Source: an uncultured Bacilli bacterium
GTDB lineage: Bacteria; Bacillota_I; Bacilli_A; RF39; UBA660
Direction: 5' to 3'
DNA: 45,710 nt
NCBI GenBank assembly: GCA_958413985.1
Contig: CATYVZ010000010.1
Span: 1 to 45,710 of the forward strand
Shown here: positions 16,761 through 23,893 of the stretch, piece after piece
How the letters are laid out: every line of letters begins with the position of its first letter
Numbering within the stretch: position 1 is the first letter of the stretch
Notes under the pieces: generated by a model
What the model saw: the letters and a program-made list of their open reading frames with translations, nothing else
Databases searched by the model: none
What the model was told of the DNA's origin: nothing
Translations under genes and position numbers: made by a program

Positions 16761-16982
16761 TTATTTAAAAGACGAAAGAATGGTTTGAATCATATCAAAA
16801 GTATCGATAACTTTATTAATACGATCAGTTGGTCTTAATCTATACGCCGTTTTCATTTCATTTTCAAATTGTTTGAAGTAATCATCATCTCTATTTAGTA
16901 ATTTGTACCAATGTGAATTTTCTCGAAGAAATTTAGTATAATTAGCGTTGCTTTTCATTTTAAATTGAGTTGCTATACTCAT
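16761..16982 (-). CDS. ylbE: YlbE-like protein
   Basis: A 73-aa protein with the YlbE pattern: NANYTKFLRENSHWYKLLNRDDD, in which Tyr-x-x-Phe-Leu-Arg-Glu and Trp-Tyr-x-x-Leu-x-Arg are the conserved points, then TDRINKVIDTFDMIQTIL. YlbE has no known activity; in Bacillus it lies directly after ylbD, as here, and both are linked to sporulation. The start follows the ylbD stop immediately. It is likely co-transcribed with ylbD and ends in a terminator. Confidence 0.78.
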   Translation of the reverse strand: MSIATQFKMKSNANYTKFLRENSHWYKLLNRDDDYFKQFENEMKTAYRLRPTDRINKVIDTFDMIQTILSSFK

Positions 16983-17351
16983 TTAATCCTCGAAATGTTT
17001 GTACATTGGTCGTGGTTTGTATTCTTTGTTTGGTTTCGTATCATCTTTACTAGATAAATCTTGTACCAAACCTATCACCCGTTGTAAATTACTAATTCCT
17101 GATTGAAAACTATCTAAATTAATATTTTTTAGCCAATTAAAAACTTCGCCTACTCCAATAGCTGTCGTAGCAGCGGCTGCGGTAGCGGTGGCTGTTTCTA
17201 CGTTTAAATAATCTTTCCACGCTTCCTTATCCTCGCCATATAAATCATATATTTCATAAAAATTTTGCCAGTTACTATCACCATTTTTAACATATTTAAC
17301 TAAACGAGGATTTTTTTTAACAAAATCTTTAAAATCATCTATTTTGGCCAT
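16983..17351 (-). CDS. ylbD: YlbD-like spore coat protein
   Basis: A 122-aa protein matching the YlbD coat family: FKDFVKKNPRLVKYVKNGDS near the start, then NWQNFYEIYDLYGEDKEAW, and a C-terminal amphipathic part NWLKNINLDSFQSGISNL. In Bacillus it is a putative component of the spore coat made in the mother cell. Between these parts lies a low-complexity Thr/Ala run of about 13 residues (TATATAAAATTAI), coded by GCN/ACN repeats with locally high GC. The start at 17351 has AGGTGA five bases upstream. A sigma-K-like promoter lies just before it. Confidence 0.8.
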   Translation of the reverse strand: MAKIDDFKDFVKKNPRLVKYVKNGDSNWQNFYEIYDLYGEDKEAWKDYLNVETATATAAAATTAIGVGEVFNWLKNINLDSFQSGISNLQRVIGLVQDLSSKDDTKPNKEYKPRPMYKHFED

Positions 17352-17366
17352 GACAATCACCTAATA

Positions 17367-17394
17367 TATTTTATGCTATTTAACTAAAAAATGT
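17367..17394 (-). promoter_or_regulatory. Sigma-K-like promoter for ylbD-ylbE
   Basis: On the minus strand AC (17394-17393), 17 bases, CATAAAATA (17375-17367) fits the late mother-cell pattern AC-N16/17-CATANNNTA, fitting a coat gene. In DNA this AT-rich a chance match is quite possible. Confidence 0.4.
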
Positions 17395-17420
17395 ACATAT
17401 ATTATAAAACATGATATAAT
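17392..17420 (+). promoter_or_regulatory. Extended -10 promoter for the 419-aa repeat protein
   Basis: TGTACA (17392-17397), 17 bases, TATAAT (17415-17420) preceded by TG at one base distance. It lies 18 bases before the GTG start; its -35 overlaps that of the divergent ylbD promoter. Confidence 0.6.
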
Positions 17421-17438
17421 GTTATTTGGAGTGATATT

Positions 17439-18698
17439 GTGGAAAAAATTAAAGATTTATTTTCGAAGATTAAATTAAATAAAAAAAACATTTTAAAAAT
17501 TTTACTCGTAGTTTTTGTTATACTTATCATATATTTTATTATTTCTAGCATTTTAAGTGGTAATAAAAACCGTAAATGTGATTCTTTGCGTGAGGAAATA
17601 ATCAATAAAGCTGATACTTATGTTGAAAATCATAACTTATGGCCAAATTTAAACGGAAGTGCCATCACTATCAACTTATCTGATTTAGATAGTAATATTA
17701 CTTTTAAAGATAAAAATGTATCAGGCAGTATTACTTATACAAAATATAATGACAGTTATGTCAAAACAGTCAACATAGATAATGCTAGTTATTGTAGTAC
17801 TGGTGATTTCGGAAAAGAAAAAGATCGATACGACAATTCCAAAAATGTTAAAGTAAATGCTTATTTTAATTATGTAACTGTCGAATCTTATAATTCTAAA
17901 TGGAGCAGTTGGTATCCAAGTGAAGATATCAGCGAAGAAGAAACTAATGGCGTTTTATTGCCGATCGATGAAAATGATTTACCAAGTATTCCTAACGATG
18001 CTGTAATTACTGAATATGTTAGAGAAACTAAAACTTATTATAGTTACCGTGACAAAAAATGGCGCTGGTATCGAAACGATATTAAATATAGCGACTTTAG
18101 TTCTACCCAACCAACTGGTTACACTAATAAAGATACTTCGATTAAATCAACTACTGAAGACTCACCTTGGAGTTTAGATTATCCTACTGAATATGATTAT
18201 CGTCATATAAATTCTAAAACTGGTTATCGTTGGTATTATTTAGTTGACGATGAAAAAGTTTATTGGAATAATGGAGAATATTCTCCAAACTCACCTGGAG
18301 ATGAATATAAACGTGATACCCAATCATCAGCTAAGATGTACTCTTATTATGATGATATGTGGAAATGGTATAATGGTGATACTAAAAGAATATACAGCAG
18401 TTCTAGTTCTACTAAACCAAATAGTTACAATTATAAAGATGAGGACACTTTAACTTATACTAATTGGAGTAAATTTAGCGACACTAGTTATTTAGATAGC
18501 TCTAATAGTAGTTATCGTGAAGAAAGAACTGATATTTATTCAAGGTATTTAATTAAATATGATATTTACTCTTTCCCTATTTTAGATAATTATGTTACAT
18601 TATCTGAATTAGAACAGAAACTCGGTAAAACTTATGAAGAATTATCTAAAGATGATTCGATCAAGATAGAAGTTATTTTTAAATTTCAATATGAATAA
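17439..18698 (+). CDS. Membrane-anchored Tyr/Trp-rich repeat protein, unknown
   Basis: A 419-aa protein of unknown function. One membrane helix (about 19-39) follows a basic N-terminus, so the rest should be outside. Residues 47-119, bounded by two Cys, include ENHNLWPNLNGSAITINLSDL, which recalls the globular part of small pilin-like proteins, though no prepilin cleavage site is present. Three degenerate repeats follow (about 194-232, 258-293, 298-334) with a Y-x-Y-R-D-x-x-W-x-W-Y core, a Ser-rich spacer and a P-x-x-Y-x-x-K-D end, each followed by a W-S module. The gene starts with GTG behind GGAG, has its own promoter, and ends in a shared terminator. It is the only plus-strand gene in the first 36 kb. 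Confidence 0.7.
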   Translation: MEKIKDLFSKIKLNKKNILKILLVVFVILIIYFIISSILSGNKNRKCDSLREEIINKADTYVENHNLWPNLNGSAITINLSDLDSNITFKDKNVSGSITYTKYNDSYVKTVNIDNASYCSTGDFGKEKDRYDNSKNVKVNAYFNYVTVESYNSKWSSWYPSEDISEEETNGVLLPIDENDLPSIPNDAVITEYVRETKTYYSYRDKKWRWYRNDIKYSDFSSTQPTGYTNKDTSIKSTTEDSPWSLDYPTEYDYRHINSKTGYRWYYLVDDEKVYWNNGEYSPNSPGDEYKRDTQSSAKMYSYYDDMWKWYNGDTKRIYSSSSSTKPNSYNYKDEDTLTYTNWSKFSDTSYLDSSNSSYREERTDIYSRYLIKYDIYSFPILDNYVTLSELEQKLGKTYEELSKDDSIKIEVIFKFQYE

Positions 18699-18757
18699 AA
18701 AAAAAGTAAGAACAACCTTATATTATCCAACAAGGTTAGCTAGTTCTTACTTTTTTT
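18696..18757 (+). terminator. Long hairpin terminator after the repeat protein gene
   Basis: AGTAAGAAC (18705-18713) pairs with GTTCTTACT (18743-18751), extended by six A-T pairs, with inner CCTT/AAGG pairing and a T run. The A run on the left arm would also let it work on the other strand, below the tRNA gene. Confidence 0.85.
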
Positions 18758-18791
18758 GTAGGAAAATGCAATGATAATTATACTTTACAAA

Positions 18792-18815
18792 ATAAAAACC
18801 CTTATAAAATAAGGG
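18792..18815 (-). terminator. Intrinsic terminator after tRNA-Ser
   Basis: CCCTTAT/ATAAGGG stem with a three-base loop followed by TTTTTATTTT on the minus strand, twelve bases after the tRNA 3' end. Confidence 0.75.
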
Positions 18816-18827
18816 ATAATTATTCAA

Positions 18828-18918
18828 TGGCGGAGTAGAAAGGATTTGAACCTTCGCGCCGGTTACCCGACCTACACCCTTAGCAGGGGCGCCTCTTCAG
18901 CCTCTTGAGTACTACTCC
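18828..18918 (-). tRNA. tRNA-Ser (anticodon GCU)
   Basis: A 91-base gene on the minus strand with acceptor stem GGAGTAG/CTACTCC, discriminator G and an encoded CCA. The anticodon loop CTGCTAA reads GCU, for AGC/AGU serine codons. The long variable arm typical of class II tRNA-Ser is present, as is the T-loop GTTCAAATC. It has its own promoter and terminator and is transcribed alone. Confidence 0.97.
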
Positions 18919-18934
18919 AAAACGCTATAAATAA

Positions 18935-18963
18935 ATTTTACTATATTTTTAACATTTTAGCAA
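18935..18963 (-). promoter_or_regulatory. Promoter of tRNA-Ser
   Basis: TTGCTA (18963-18958), 17 bases, TAAAAT (18940-18935) on the minus strand, 16 bases before the mature tRNA 5' end. Confidence 0.55.
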
Positions 18964-18971
18964 TACTTCTA

Positions 18972-18997
18972 ACAAAAAAAATCAATTTTAATTGATT
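18972..18997 (-). terminator. Intrinsic terminator after spoVAE
   Basis: AATCAATT/AATTGATT stem followed by eight T on the minus strand, abutting the spoVAE stop. It ends the spoVA transcript before the tRNA-Ser promoter. Confidence 0.75.
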
Positions 18998-19348
18998 TTA
19001 ATCTTTTGGTTTAAATATTAATGAGAAAATAAATGAAAATACTATGGCTGCTGTAATCCCTGAAGCAGTCAAATTAAACATCCCACTCATAAGTCCCATA
19101 ATACCAACATCATTTGTAGTTGCCATAGCCCCATGGATCAATAAATGACCAAAACTAGTAATTGGAACCATTGCTCCACCACCAGCCCATAAGATAATCT
19201 TATCATAAATACCAAAAACATCTAAAAATGATCCTAAAACAACAAAAATGGTTGTTATATGGCCAGGTGTCAATTTGGTATTATCCAAAATTAACTGACC
19301 AATCAAACATACTATTCCACAAAAAAGAAATGAATTAAGATAGATCAT
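18998..19348 (-). CDS. spoVAE: Stage V sporulation protein AE (SpoVAE/SpoVAEb)
   Basis: A 116-aa membrane protein of the SpoVA channel, which moves dipicolinic acid into the forespore and out at germination. Four hydrophobic helices are visible, with the family blocks KLTPGHITTIFVVLGSFLDVFG and GHLLIHGAMATTNDVGIMGLMSG. Its start has GGAGGTGATC, an almost full match to the 16S anti-Shine-Dalgarno, and its ATG overlaps the spoVAD stop by four bases. spoVAC, spoVAD and spoVAE form the conserved minimal set; spoVAA, AB and AF are not seen here. A terminator follows. Confidence 0.93.
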   Translation of the reverse strand: MIYLNSFLFCGIVCLIGQLILDNTKLTPGHITTIFVVLGSFLDVFGIYDKIILWAGGGAMVPITSFGHLLIHGAMATTNDVGIMGLMSGMFNLTASGITAAIVFSFIFSLIFKPKD

Positions 19349-20334
19349 TCGATCACCTCCAAGCTAACAGCGTGAGCAATAGCAGGAATCGTATTTTTAT
19401 AGTTAACCATCGTCGTATTCATAAGAGCACCGGTAGCAACTAATAAAACTCGTCTTATATCCTTTTTAGCCATTTTATGAAAAACATAACCATAAGTTAC
19501 CAAAGGAGCACAAGCTGGTCCACTAGCTCCGGCATATACTGGTTGATTTTTAATATCATATATCATTGTCGCACAATCATCATAATTCTTTAATTCGATG
19601 TTATATTCTGACAACATATAATCTTTCAATATGTCCTTGCCATATACTCCCAAATCACCTGTTAATATAAGATCATAATAGCCGATTTCTCTTTTAGTTT
19701 CCCTTAAATGATCATAAATCGTCTTAGCAGCAGCTGGAGCCATAACAGCCCCCATATGATAGACGTCTTTAATGCCTAAATCGACGATAGTTCCTAAGGT
19801 CGCACTTTCAACTTTGATACCATATTTGTCTTGCGATATATAAGAACAAGCCGCACCGGTAGAAGTGAAAGTAGTGGTTTTTCTTTTGGGACCACCATAC
19901 TCGATAGGATAACGAAACTGCTTTTCTGCGTTATTATTATGTGAAGAAGTTGCAGTAATAGCATTCTTCACTTGTTTAGCATCAACTAAATTAGCAGCAA
20001 TAATAGTCCCTAAAACACTAGTAGAACAAGCCCCATAAATACCAATCAAAGGAATTCCCAAACTTGAAGCTGAATAATTAGTCGCTACAATTTGATTTGA
20101 TAGATCGCCAGAAACAAAAACATCTATGTCAAATTTTGTTCTTTGAACCTTATTTAACAATATATCAACAGCTTCTTCGATCGATTTTATTTCAGCTGAT
20201 TCCCAATTCTTTGTTCCAAAATATAAATCATCGTAACTTTTATCAAAGTATTTAGAAAGTGGTCCCTTACTTTCATAAGGACCTGTTACTGTCGCCACAT
20301 CGTTTATATATACATTATTATATTTAAATGTCAT
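19345..20334 (-). CDS. spoVAD: Stage V sporulation protein AD (SpoVAD)
   Basis: A 329-aa protein with a thiolase-like fold that in Bacillus binds dipicolinic acid and sits at the spore inner membrane as part of the SpoVA channel. GIPLIGIYGACSTSVLGTIIAANL is the pseudo-active site region, TATSSHNNNAEKQFRYPIEYGG and GASGPACAPLVTYGYV are strongly family-specific. GGAGG precedes the ATG, and the start lies one base after the spoVAC stop. The signature segments and the placement between spoVAC and spoVAE leave little doubt. Confidence 0.96.
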   Translation of the reverse strand: MTFKYNNVYINDVATVTGPYESKGPLSKYFDKSYDDLYFGTKNWESAEIKSIEEAVDILLNKVQRTKFDIDVFVSGDLSNQIVATNYSASSLGIPLIGIYGACSTSVLGTIIAANLVDAKQVKNAITATSSHNNNAEKQFRYPIEYGGPKRKTTTFTSTGAACSYISQDKYGIKVESATLGTIVDLGIKDVYHMGAVMAPAAAKTIYDHLRETKREIGYYDLILTGDLGVYGKDILKDYMLSEYNIELKNYDDCATMIYDIKNQPVYAGASGPACAPLVTYGYVFHKMAKKDIRRVLLVATGALMNTTMVNYKNTIPAIAHAVSLEVIE

Positions 20335-20335
20335 T

Positions 20336-20776
20336 TTAACCTCCCATTATTAACAATCTAATAAGTCCAAATATATAAGCACTAACAACGCCAAATATAA
20401 TAACTGATCCAGCCAATTTAAACATATTTGCGCCGATTCCTGTAACTAAACCTTCCTTCCGATATTCTAAAGTAGCACTCATCATAGCATGTGCAAAACC
20501 AGTTATCGGAATAATTAATCCACATCTGGCAAAATGAACCATTTTGTCAAAGAACCCTAAACACGTTAATAAGCATCCTAAAAATACTAAAGTTACGATC
20601 ATCAACATAGCCGCATCACTAGTCGAAATGTTGAAGAAATAAGAATAAATATCGATCAATGCTTGTCCTAAAATTCCCATTAAACCACCAATTAAAAATG
20701 CTATCAATGCATTAGATAATATATTTTCTTTTGGTGTATGTTTGCTCACCAAATTTTTATATTTTTTTTCTTCCAT
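20336..20776 (-). CDS. spoVAC: Stage V sporulation protein AC (SpoVAC)
   Basis: A 146-aa membrane protein; the Bacillus homologue behaves as a mechanosensitive channel that releases dipicolinic acid during germination. Several hydrophobic helices follow a short basic N-terminus with SKHTPKENILSNALIAFLIGG, and CGLIIPITGFAHAMMSATLEYRKEG is the family core. The start is the ATG at 20776 with AGGAGG upstream; the longer in-frame version to 20824 begins in the promoter region and is rejected. It is first in spoVAC-spoVAD-spoVAE, behind a sigma-F/G type promoter and after the sigF terminator. Confidence 0.95.
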   Translation of the reverse strand: MEEKKYKNLVSKHTPKENILSNALIAFLIGGLMGILGQALIDIYSYFFNISTSDAAMLMIVTLVFLGCLLTCLGFFDKMVHFARCGLIIPITGFAHAMMSATLEYRKEGLVTGIGANMFKLAGSVIIFGVVSAYIFGLIRLLIMGG

Positions 20777-20793
20777 ATTCTTCCTCCTATGGT

Positions 20794-20822
20794 TATTATG
20801 GAAGCAAATAAAAATTTTATAC
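20794..20822 (-). promoter_or_regulatory. Sigma-G/sigma-F type promoter of spoVAC-AD-AE
   Basis: On the minus strand TGTATA (-35, its GTATA at 20822-20818), a 17-base spacer and CATAATA (20800-20794) fit the forespore pattern GHATR-N17/18-CATNHTA at every constrained position. The site follows the sigF terminator at once and puts the start a few bases before AGGAGG. In Bacillus the spoVA operon is read by sigma-G, which supports the call. Confidence 0.7.
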
Positions 20823-20847
20823 AAAAAAACTAACTAAGCAGTTAGTT
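20823..20847 (-). terminator. Intrinsic terminator at the end of sigF
   Basis: AACTAACT/AGTTAGTT stem with loop GCTT and a run of T on the minus strand. The sigF stop codon lies in the loop and right arm. It separates spoIIAA-sigF from spoVA transcription. Confidence 0.82.
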
Positions 20848-21490
20848 TGGTTCTTAATTTAGTTAATATTTTTTTCTCGCCACGGGAAACTTGAACTTGT
20901 GTAATTCCTAAAGCATTAGCTGTTTGTTGTTGTGTTAGATCTTCCATATATCTTTTATTAATCAAATCTTGTTCAAAGGAATTAAGTTTAGATAGTTCTT
21001 CTTTTAATAAAAGTAAATCATCTTTATCCATATCATCGATTTGACCGATCGTATCTTGTAGCGTTATTTCTTTACCTTCGTTATTTAACGGTTCATCGAT
21101 ACTATAAATTGGTTTATTGCTGTTAATGGCTTCTGAAATAAGATAACTTGGGACCTCTAAAAATTGCGCTAATTCTTCTAAAGTTGGTTCACGCATCATT
21201 TTTTGCGTTAATAGAAGACTGGCTTTTTCGATTTGTAAATTTAGTTTTTGAATATTGCGACTAACTTTAACACTTTTATCTTCTCGAACTAGTTTCTTCA
21301 TTTCACCTAAAATGAAAGAATAGGCATAAGTTGTAAATTTGACATCTAATTTAGGATTATAATTGATATAGGCATTTATTATTCCCATACATCCTGCCTG
21401 AAACAAATCATCTTTATTAGGATAATTTGAAAAATATCTAGAAATTAAATAATAAATCAGATTTTTATTAGCTAATATTTGTTCTTCCAT
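20834..21490 (-). CDS. sigF: Forespore RNA polymerase sigma factor, sigma-F type
   Basis: A 218-aa sigma-70 family factor of the SigF/SigG/SigB group. Region 2 reads DLFQAGCMGIINAYINYNPK, then FTTYAYSFILGEMKKLVRED, with VKVSRNIQKLN of region 3 following; region 4 has the helix-turn-helix QQQTANALGITQVQVSRGEKKI. Length is slightly below the 250 of Bacillus SigF. Being next to spoIIAA and spoVA points to SigF, not SigG. Usually SpoIIAB holds SigF inactive until the forespore forms, but no spoIIAB gene lies here. AGGAGG precedes the ATG; the gene ends inside a terminator. Confidence 0.88.
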   Translation of the reverse strand: MEEQILANKNLIYYLISRYFSNYPNKDDLFQAGCMGIINAYINYNPKLDVKFTTYAYSFILGEMKKLVREDKSVKVSRNIQKLNLQIEKASLLLTQKMMREPTLEELAQFLEVPSYLISEAINSNKPIYSIDEPLNNEGKEITLQDTIGQIDDMDKDDLLLLKEELSKLNSFEQDLINKRYMEDLTQQQTANALGITQVQVSRGEKKILTKLRTKLTA

Positions 21491-21498
21491 GTTTCCTC

Positions 21499-21846
21499 CT
21501 ATAAATTAATTATATTAATAGCACTTAATTCATCTGAAGTTTCATACATATATTTTAACAATCTACTATTGTTGATACGGTGTTTTACTAAATTATTGTT
21601 AAGTCCGCAAACTAGACTTTTCCCATTATTATTTTTACATACCTCGTAATTATTTAATAACGCATTTATTCCATAACAATCGATCGATTGAAGACCACTA
21701 ATATTAAATACTATATTTCTAATTCCATTTTCCATTATTAGATTATTAACATCATTTTTAAACTGACTAATTGTACTTTTATCTAAAACACCATTTAACC
21801 TTATAAACAAAATTCCTTTAGTAAACTCGATATCTATATCTAACAA
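21499..21846 (-). CDS. spoIIAA: SpoIIAA-like anti-anti-sigma factor with altered phosphosite
   Basis: A 115-aa STAS-domain protein directly upstream of sigF. From a TTG start with AAGGTG six bases before it, the protein begins MLDIDIEF and runs colinear with Bacillus SpoIIAA: LFIRLNGVLD, then GIRNIVFNISGLQSIDCYG. At the site where SpoIIAB phosphorylates the family (D-S-S-G), this protein has D56-C57-Y58-G59, so the Ser is missing. The longer reading to 21906 adds a hydrophobic stretch but lacks a site. In the usual operon spoIIAB follows; here only eight bases separate this stop from sigF. How it would free sigma-F without a kinase is open. The family call rests on fold and context. Confidence 0.82.
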   Translation of the reverse strand: MLDIDIEFTKGILFIRLNGVLDKSTISQFKNDVNNLIMENGIRNIVFNISGLQSIDCYGINALLNNYEVCKNNNGKSLVCGLNNNLVKHRINNSRLLKYMYETSDELSAINIINL

Positions 21847-21914
21847 ACCTATCACCTTCCATAATAATTTAGCACACATTTTTAAAAATTTATACAGCTT
21901 CGACAAAACTAGAT

Positions 21915-23801
21915 TTATTTAGAGCTTTTTCGCCACCTATAAATTAAATAAATTATTAAGATTAATAAAAGTAAAAAAATAAAAACATAGCTAACAGTTC
22001 GATAATTAATTCTTAAAATATAAGAATTTAAGTTAGTATTTTCAGTTGTCTTTAATTCTTTCTTTATTTGCTGATATTGACTGTCTTTAATAGATAATTG
22101 TTCTTGTAATATGTCTATTTTGTCCAAATATTCATCGATCAATAAATCTTTCTTAGCTAAGGCGTCACTTAAACTATTTATTAGATCTCTTAAATCACCT
22201 TCAAGCTCTACTATTTTATTTTTATAAAAATCATTTAAATTAAGCAAATTGCTAATTCTTTTATCATAGTCTTCAATTATTTCTTGATTTAATTTAGAGC
22301 TATTAATTTTAAGGTTTTCTATTTCACTGTTTAACTGCTTAACTTTTAAAATTAGTTCATAATTATCAGTATTTAAAATATCTACCTTAGTTTTTTCTTC
22401 ATCTAATGTAACTTGTAATTGGTTTATTTGTTCACTTAAATCTAATATTTTATTAGTATAAACAGTTATTAAACTATCTTTTTCTTGAATTACTTTATTT
22501 AGACATTCGCTATCTAAATGACAATTATTTAATTTCTGGTTTAAATCAGCTATTTTCTGCTCATATTCTTTTACTTGCCTTTCAAAATCGGCTAATAATT
22601 GTTTTAATTGATTATTTAATGCTTCAATCTCGTCATTTAACTCCTTGATAGTATTGCTATCTACATTTAAAACGACTGACTTTGTTACTTCTAAATCATT
22701 AACTTTAAATGTAACGTCATAATTGCCATTTTTATTCCAATCAATATCTTCACTAATCATTACTTCTCCAGTACTATTTATGATAAAATCGTTTAAATCA
22801 AAATCTTTGGAATTGATTTCAAATATGTCTAACTCTAATTTGTCTCTTGTCTGATAACTATAATATGTTTTCTTACTGCTATCATCTTTAATTGTATATG
22901 AATCAAAAGCTTCTTTACTATATTCTGAATGATATAATTTTACTATCTCATAAGGTCGACACCACTTAACTTGATAACGATATTCCTCGCTAACAACAGT
23001 AGCAATAACGCTATCATCTTCGATATTTTGATATGACACCTCACTATAAGTCCAGTCGTTTATATCGACTTGTAAATCATAAATATCTGTTTCTATTTTT
23101 AAAGCATTAACCCAATATTGATCAGCAAACTTTAAATTATAACTTTTTGATACTAATATATTGTTATTAGAATCAGCAAAGCCTAATGTGTACAATTTTT
23201 CACTTGGCCCCAAATCAAAAATATAAAAAACAATTTCGATTTGATTAAGTGGATATTCTTTACCCAAATCGATAATTAAAGAGCCACCATTATCAATATA
23301 AGATTTGTTTTCATCATATATTCCATTATTGATATATTGCTCAAAATTTTCCCAACAACCATTACAACTAAAACTGTAATCGAGCTTCTGTCCATTGATC
23401 ATAATAGTCATCTCAGTTATTCTAAAAGCACCATAACTGCCTTGTAAATCAAACAAATGGATATATCTTGCCTTTTTTGTTTTAGTATATTCATACTTTG
23501 TTCTCGTTTCATAAACATAAGCAGTATTTTCTTGTTTTTCGGTTGACCAGGCCGATGGTTCCTCTAAATAGCAATCGTTAGTAAAATTATCAATTTTATT
23601 ATATGGAATATAATCTTTGATAATCTGTTCATTCTTATACCACAGATAACGATCTTCAAAAATCACATTAGTACAATCATCTTGTTCGATCATTTCTTCT
23701 TGATATGGGCTAAAATCTGTATAATCAGAGTAAAATACCTCACTAGCTTCCACTTTATTAACCAACATAATAGCAAACAATAACCACAAAAACTTTTTCA
23801 T
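21915..23801 (-). CDS. Secreted membrane-anchored coiled-coil protein heading the sigF locus
   Basis: A 628-aa protein I do not recognise. An N-terminal signal peptide (MKKFLWLLFAIMLVNKVEAS) precedes an extracytoplasmic region with paired Cys (SCNGCWE) and a domain near 350-380 ending NYDVTFKVNDLEVTKSVVL, which looks like a bacterial Ig/cadherin-type fold. From about 383 to 590 there is a long heptad-rich coiled coil (EIEALNNQLKQLLADFERQV and similar), then one membrane helix (about 605-621) and a basic tail RWRKSSK. So most of it faces outward, anchored at the C-terminus. AGGAGGTGA precedes the ATG. Nine bases separate its stop from the longest spoIIAA frame, suggesting one operon with spoIIAA-sigF. 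A link to sporulation is inferred from position only. Confidence 0.7.
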   Translation of the reverse strand: MKKFLWLLFAIMLVNKVEASEVFYSDYTDFSPYQEEMIEQDDCTNVIFEDRYLWYKNEQIIKDYIPYNKIDNFTNDCYLEEPSAWSTEKQENTAYVYETRTKYEYTKTKKARYIHLFDLQGSYGAFRITEMTIMINGQKLDYSFSCNGCWENFEQYINNGIYDENKSYIDNGGSLIIDLGKEYPLNQIEIVFYIFDLGPSEKLYTLGFADSNNNILVSKSYNLKFADQYWVNALKIETDIYDLQVDINDWTYSEVSYQNIEDDSVIATVVSEEYRYQVKWCRPYEIVKLYHSEYSKEAFDSYTIKDDSSKKTYYSYQTRDKLELDIFEINSKDFDLNDFIINSTGEVMISEDIDWNKNGNYDVTFKVNDLEVTKSVVLNVDSNTIKELNDEIEALNNQLKQLLADFERQVKEYEQKIADLNQKLNNCHLDSECLNKVIQEKDSLITVYTNKILDLSEQINQLQVTLDEEKTKVDILNTDNYELILKVKQLNSEIENLKINSSKLNQEIIEDYDKRISNLLNLNDFYKNKIVELEGDLRDLINSLSDALAKKDLLIDEYLDKIDILQEQLSIKDSQYQQIKKELKTTENTNLNSYILRINYRTVSYVFIFLLLLILIIYLIYRWRKSSK

Positions 23802-23864
23802 CTTTCACCTCCTACTAGTTATATTAGTAAAAGAGACGATAAACTCCTTTAACAAATTTAATAT

Positions 23865-23893
23865 AATTTAAAAACCACACTTTCATGTAGTTT
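23865..23893 (-). terminator. Intrinsic terminator at the end of uvrA
   Basis: AAACTACA/TGTGGTTT stem (one T-G pair), six-base loop and TTTTTAAATT on the minus strand. The left arm overlaps the uvrA stop. Confidence 0.7.

Noticed and set aside
17402..17605. 67-codon minus-strand frame antisense to the repeat protein
   Set aside because: Overlaps the promoter and membrane-helix region of the plus-strand gene and has no ribosome site.
23802..23890. AAAGGAGTT before the coiled-coil gene, like a sigma-H -35
   Set aside because: No matching GAAT-type -10 at 11-12 bases, so a sigma-H promoter cannot be supported from the sequence.
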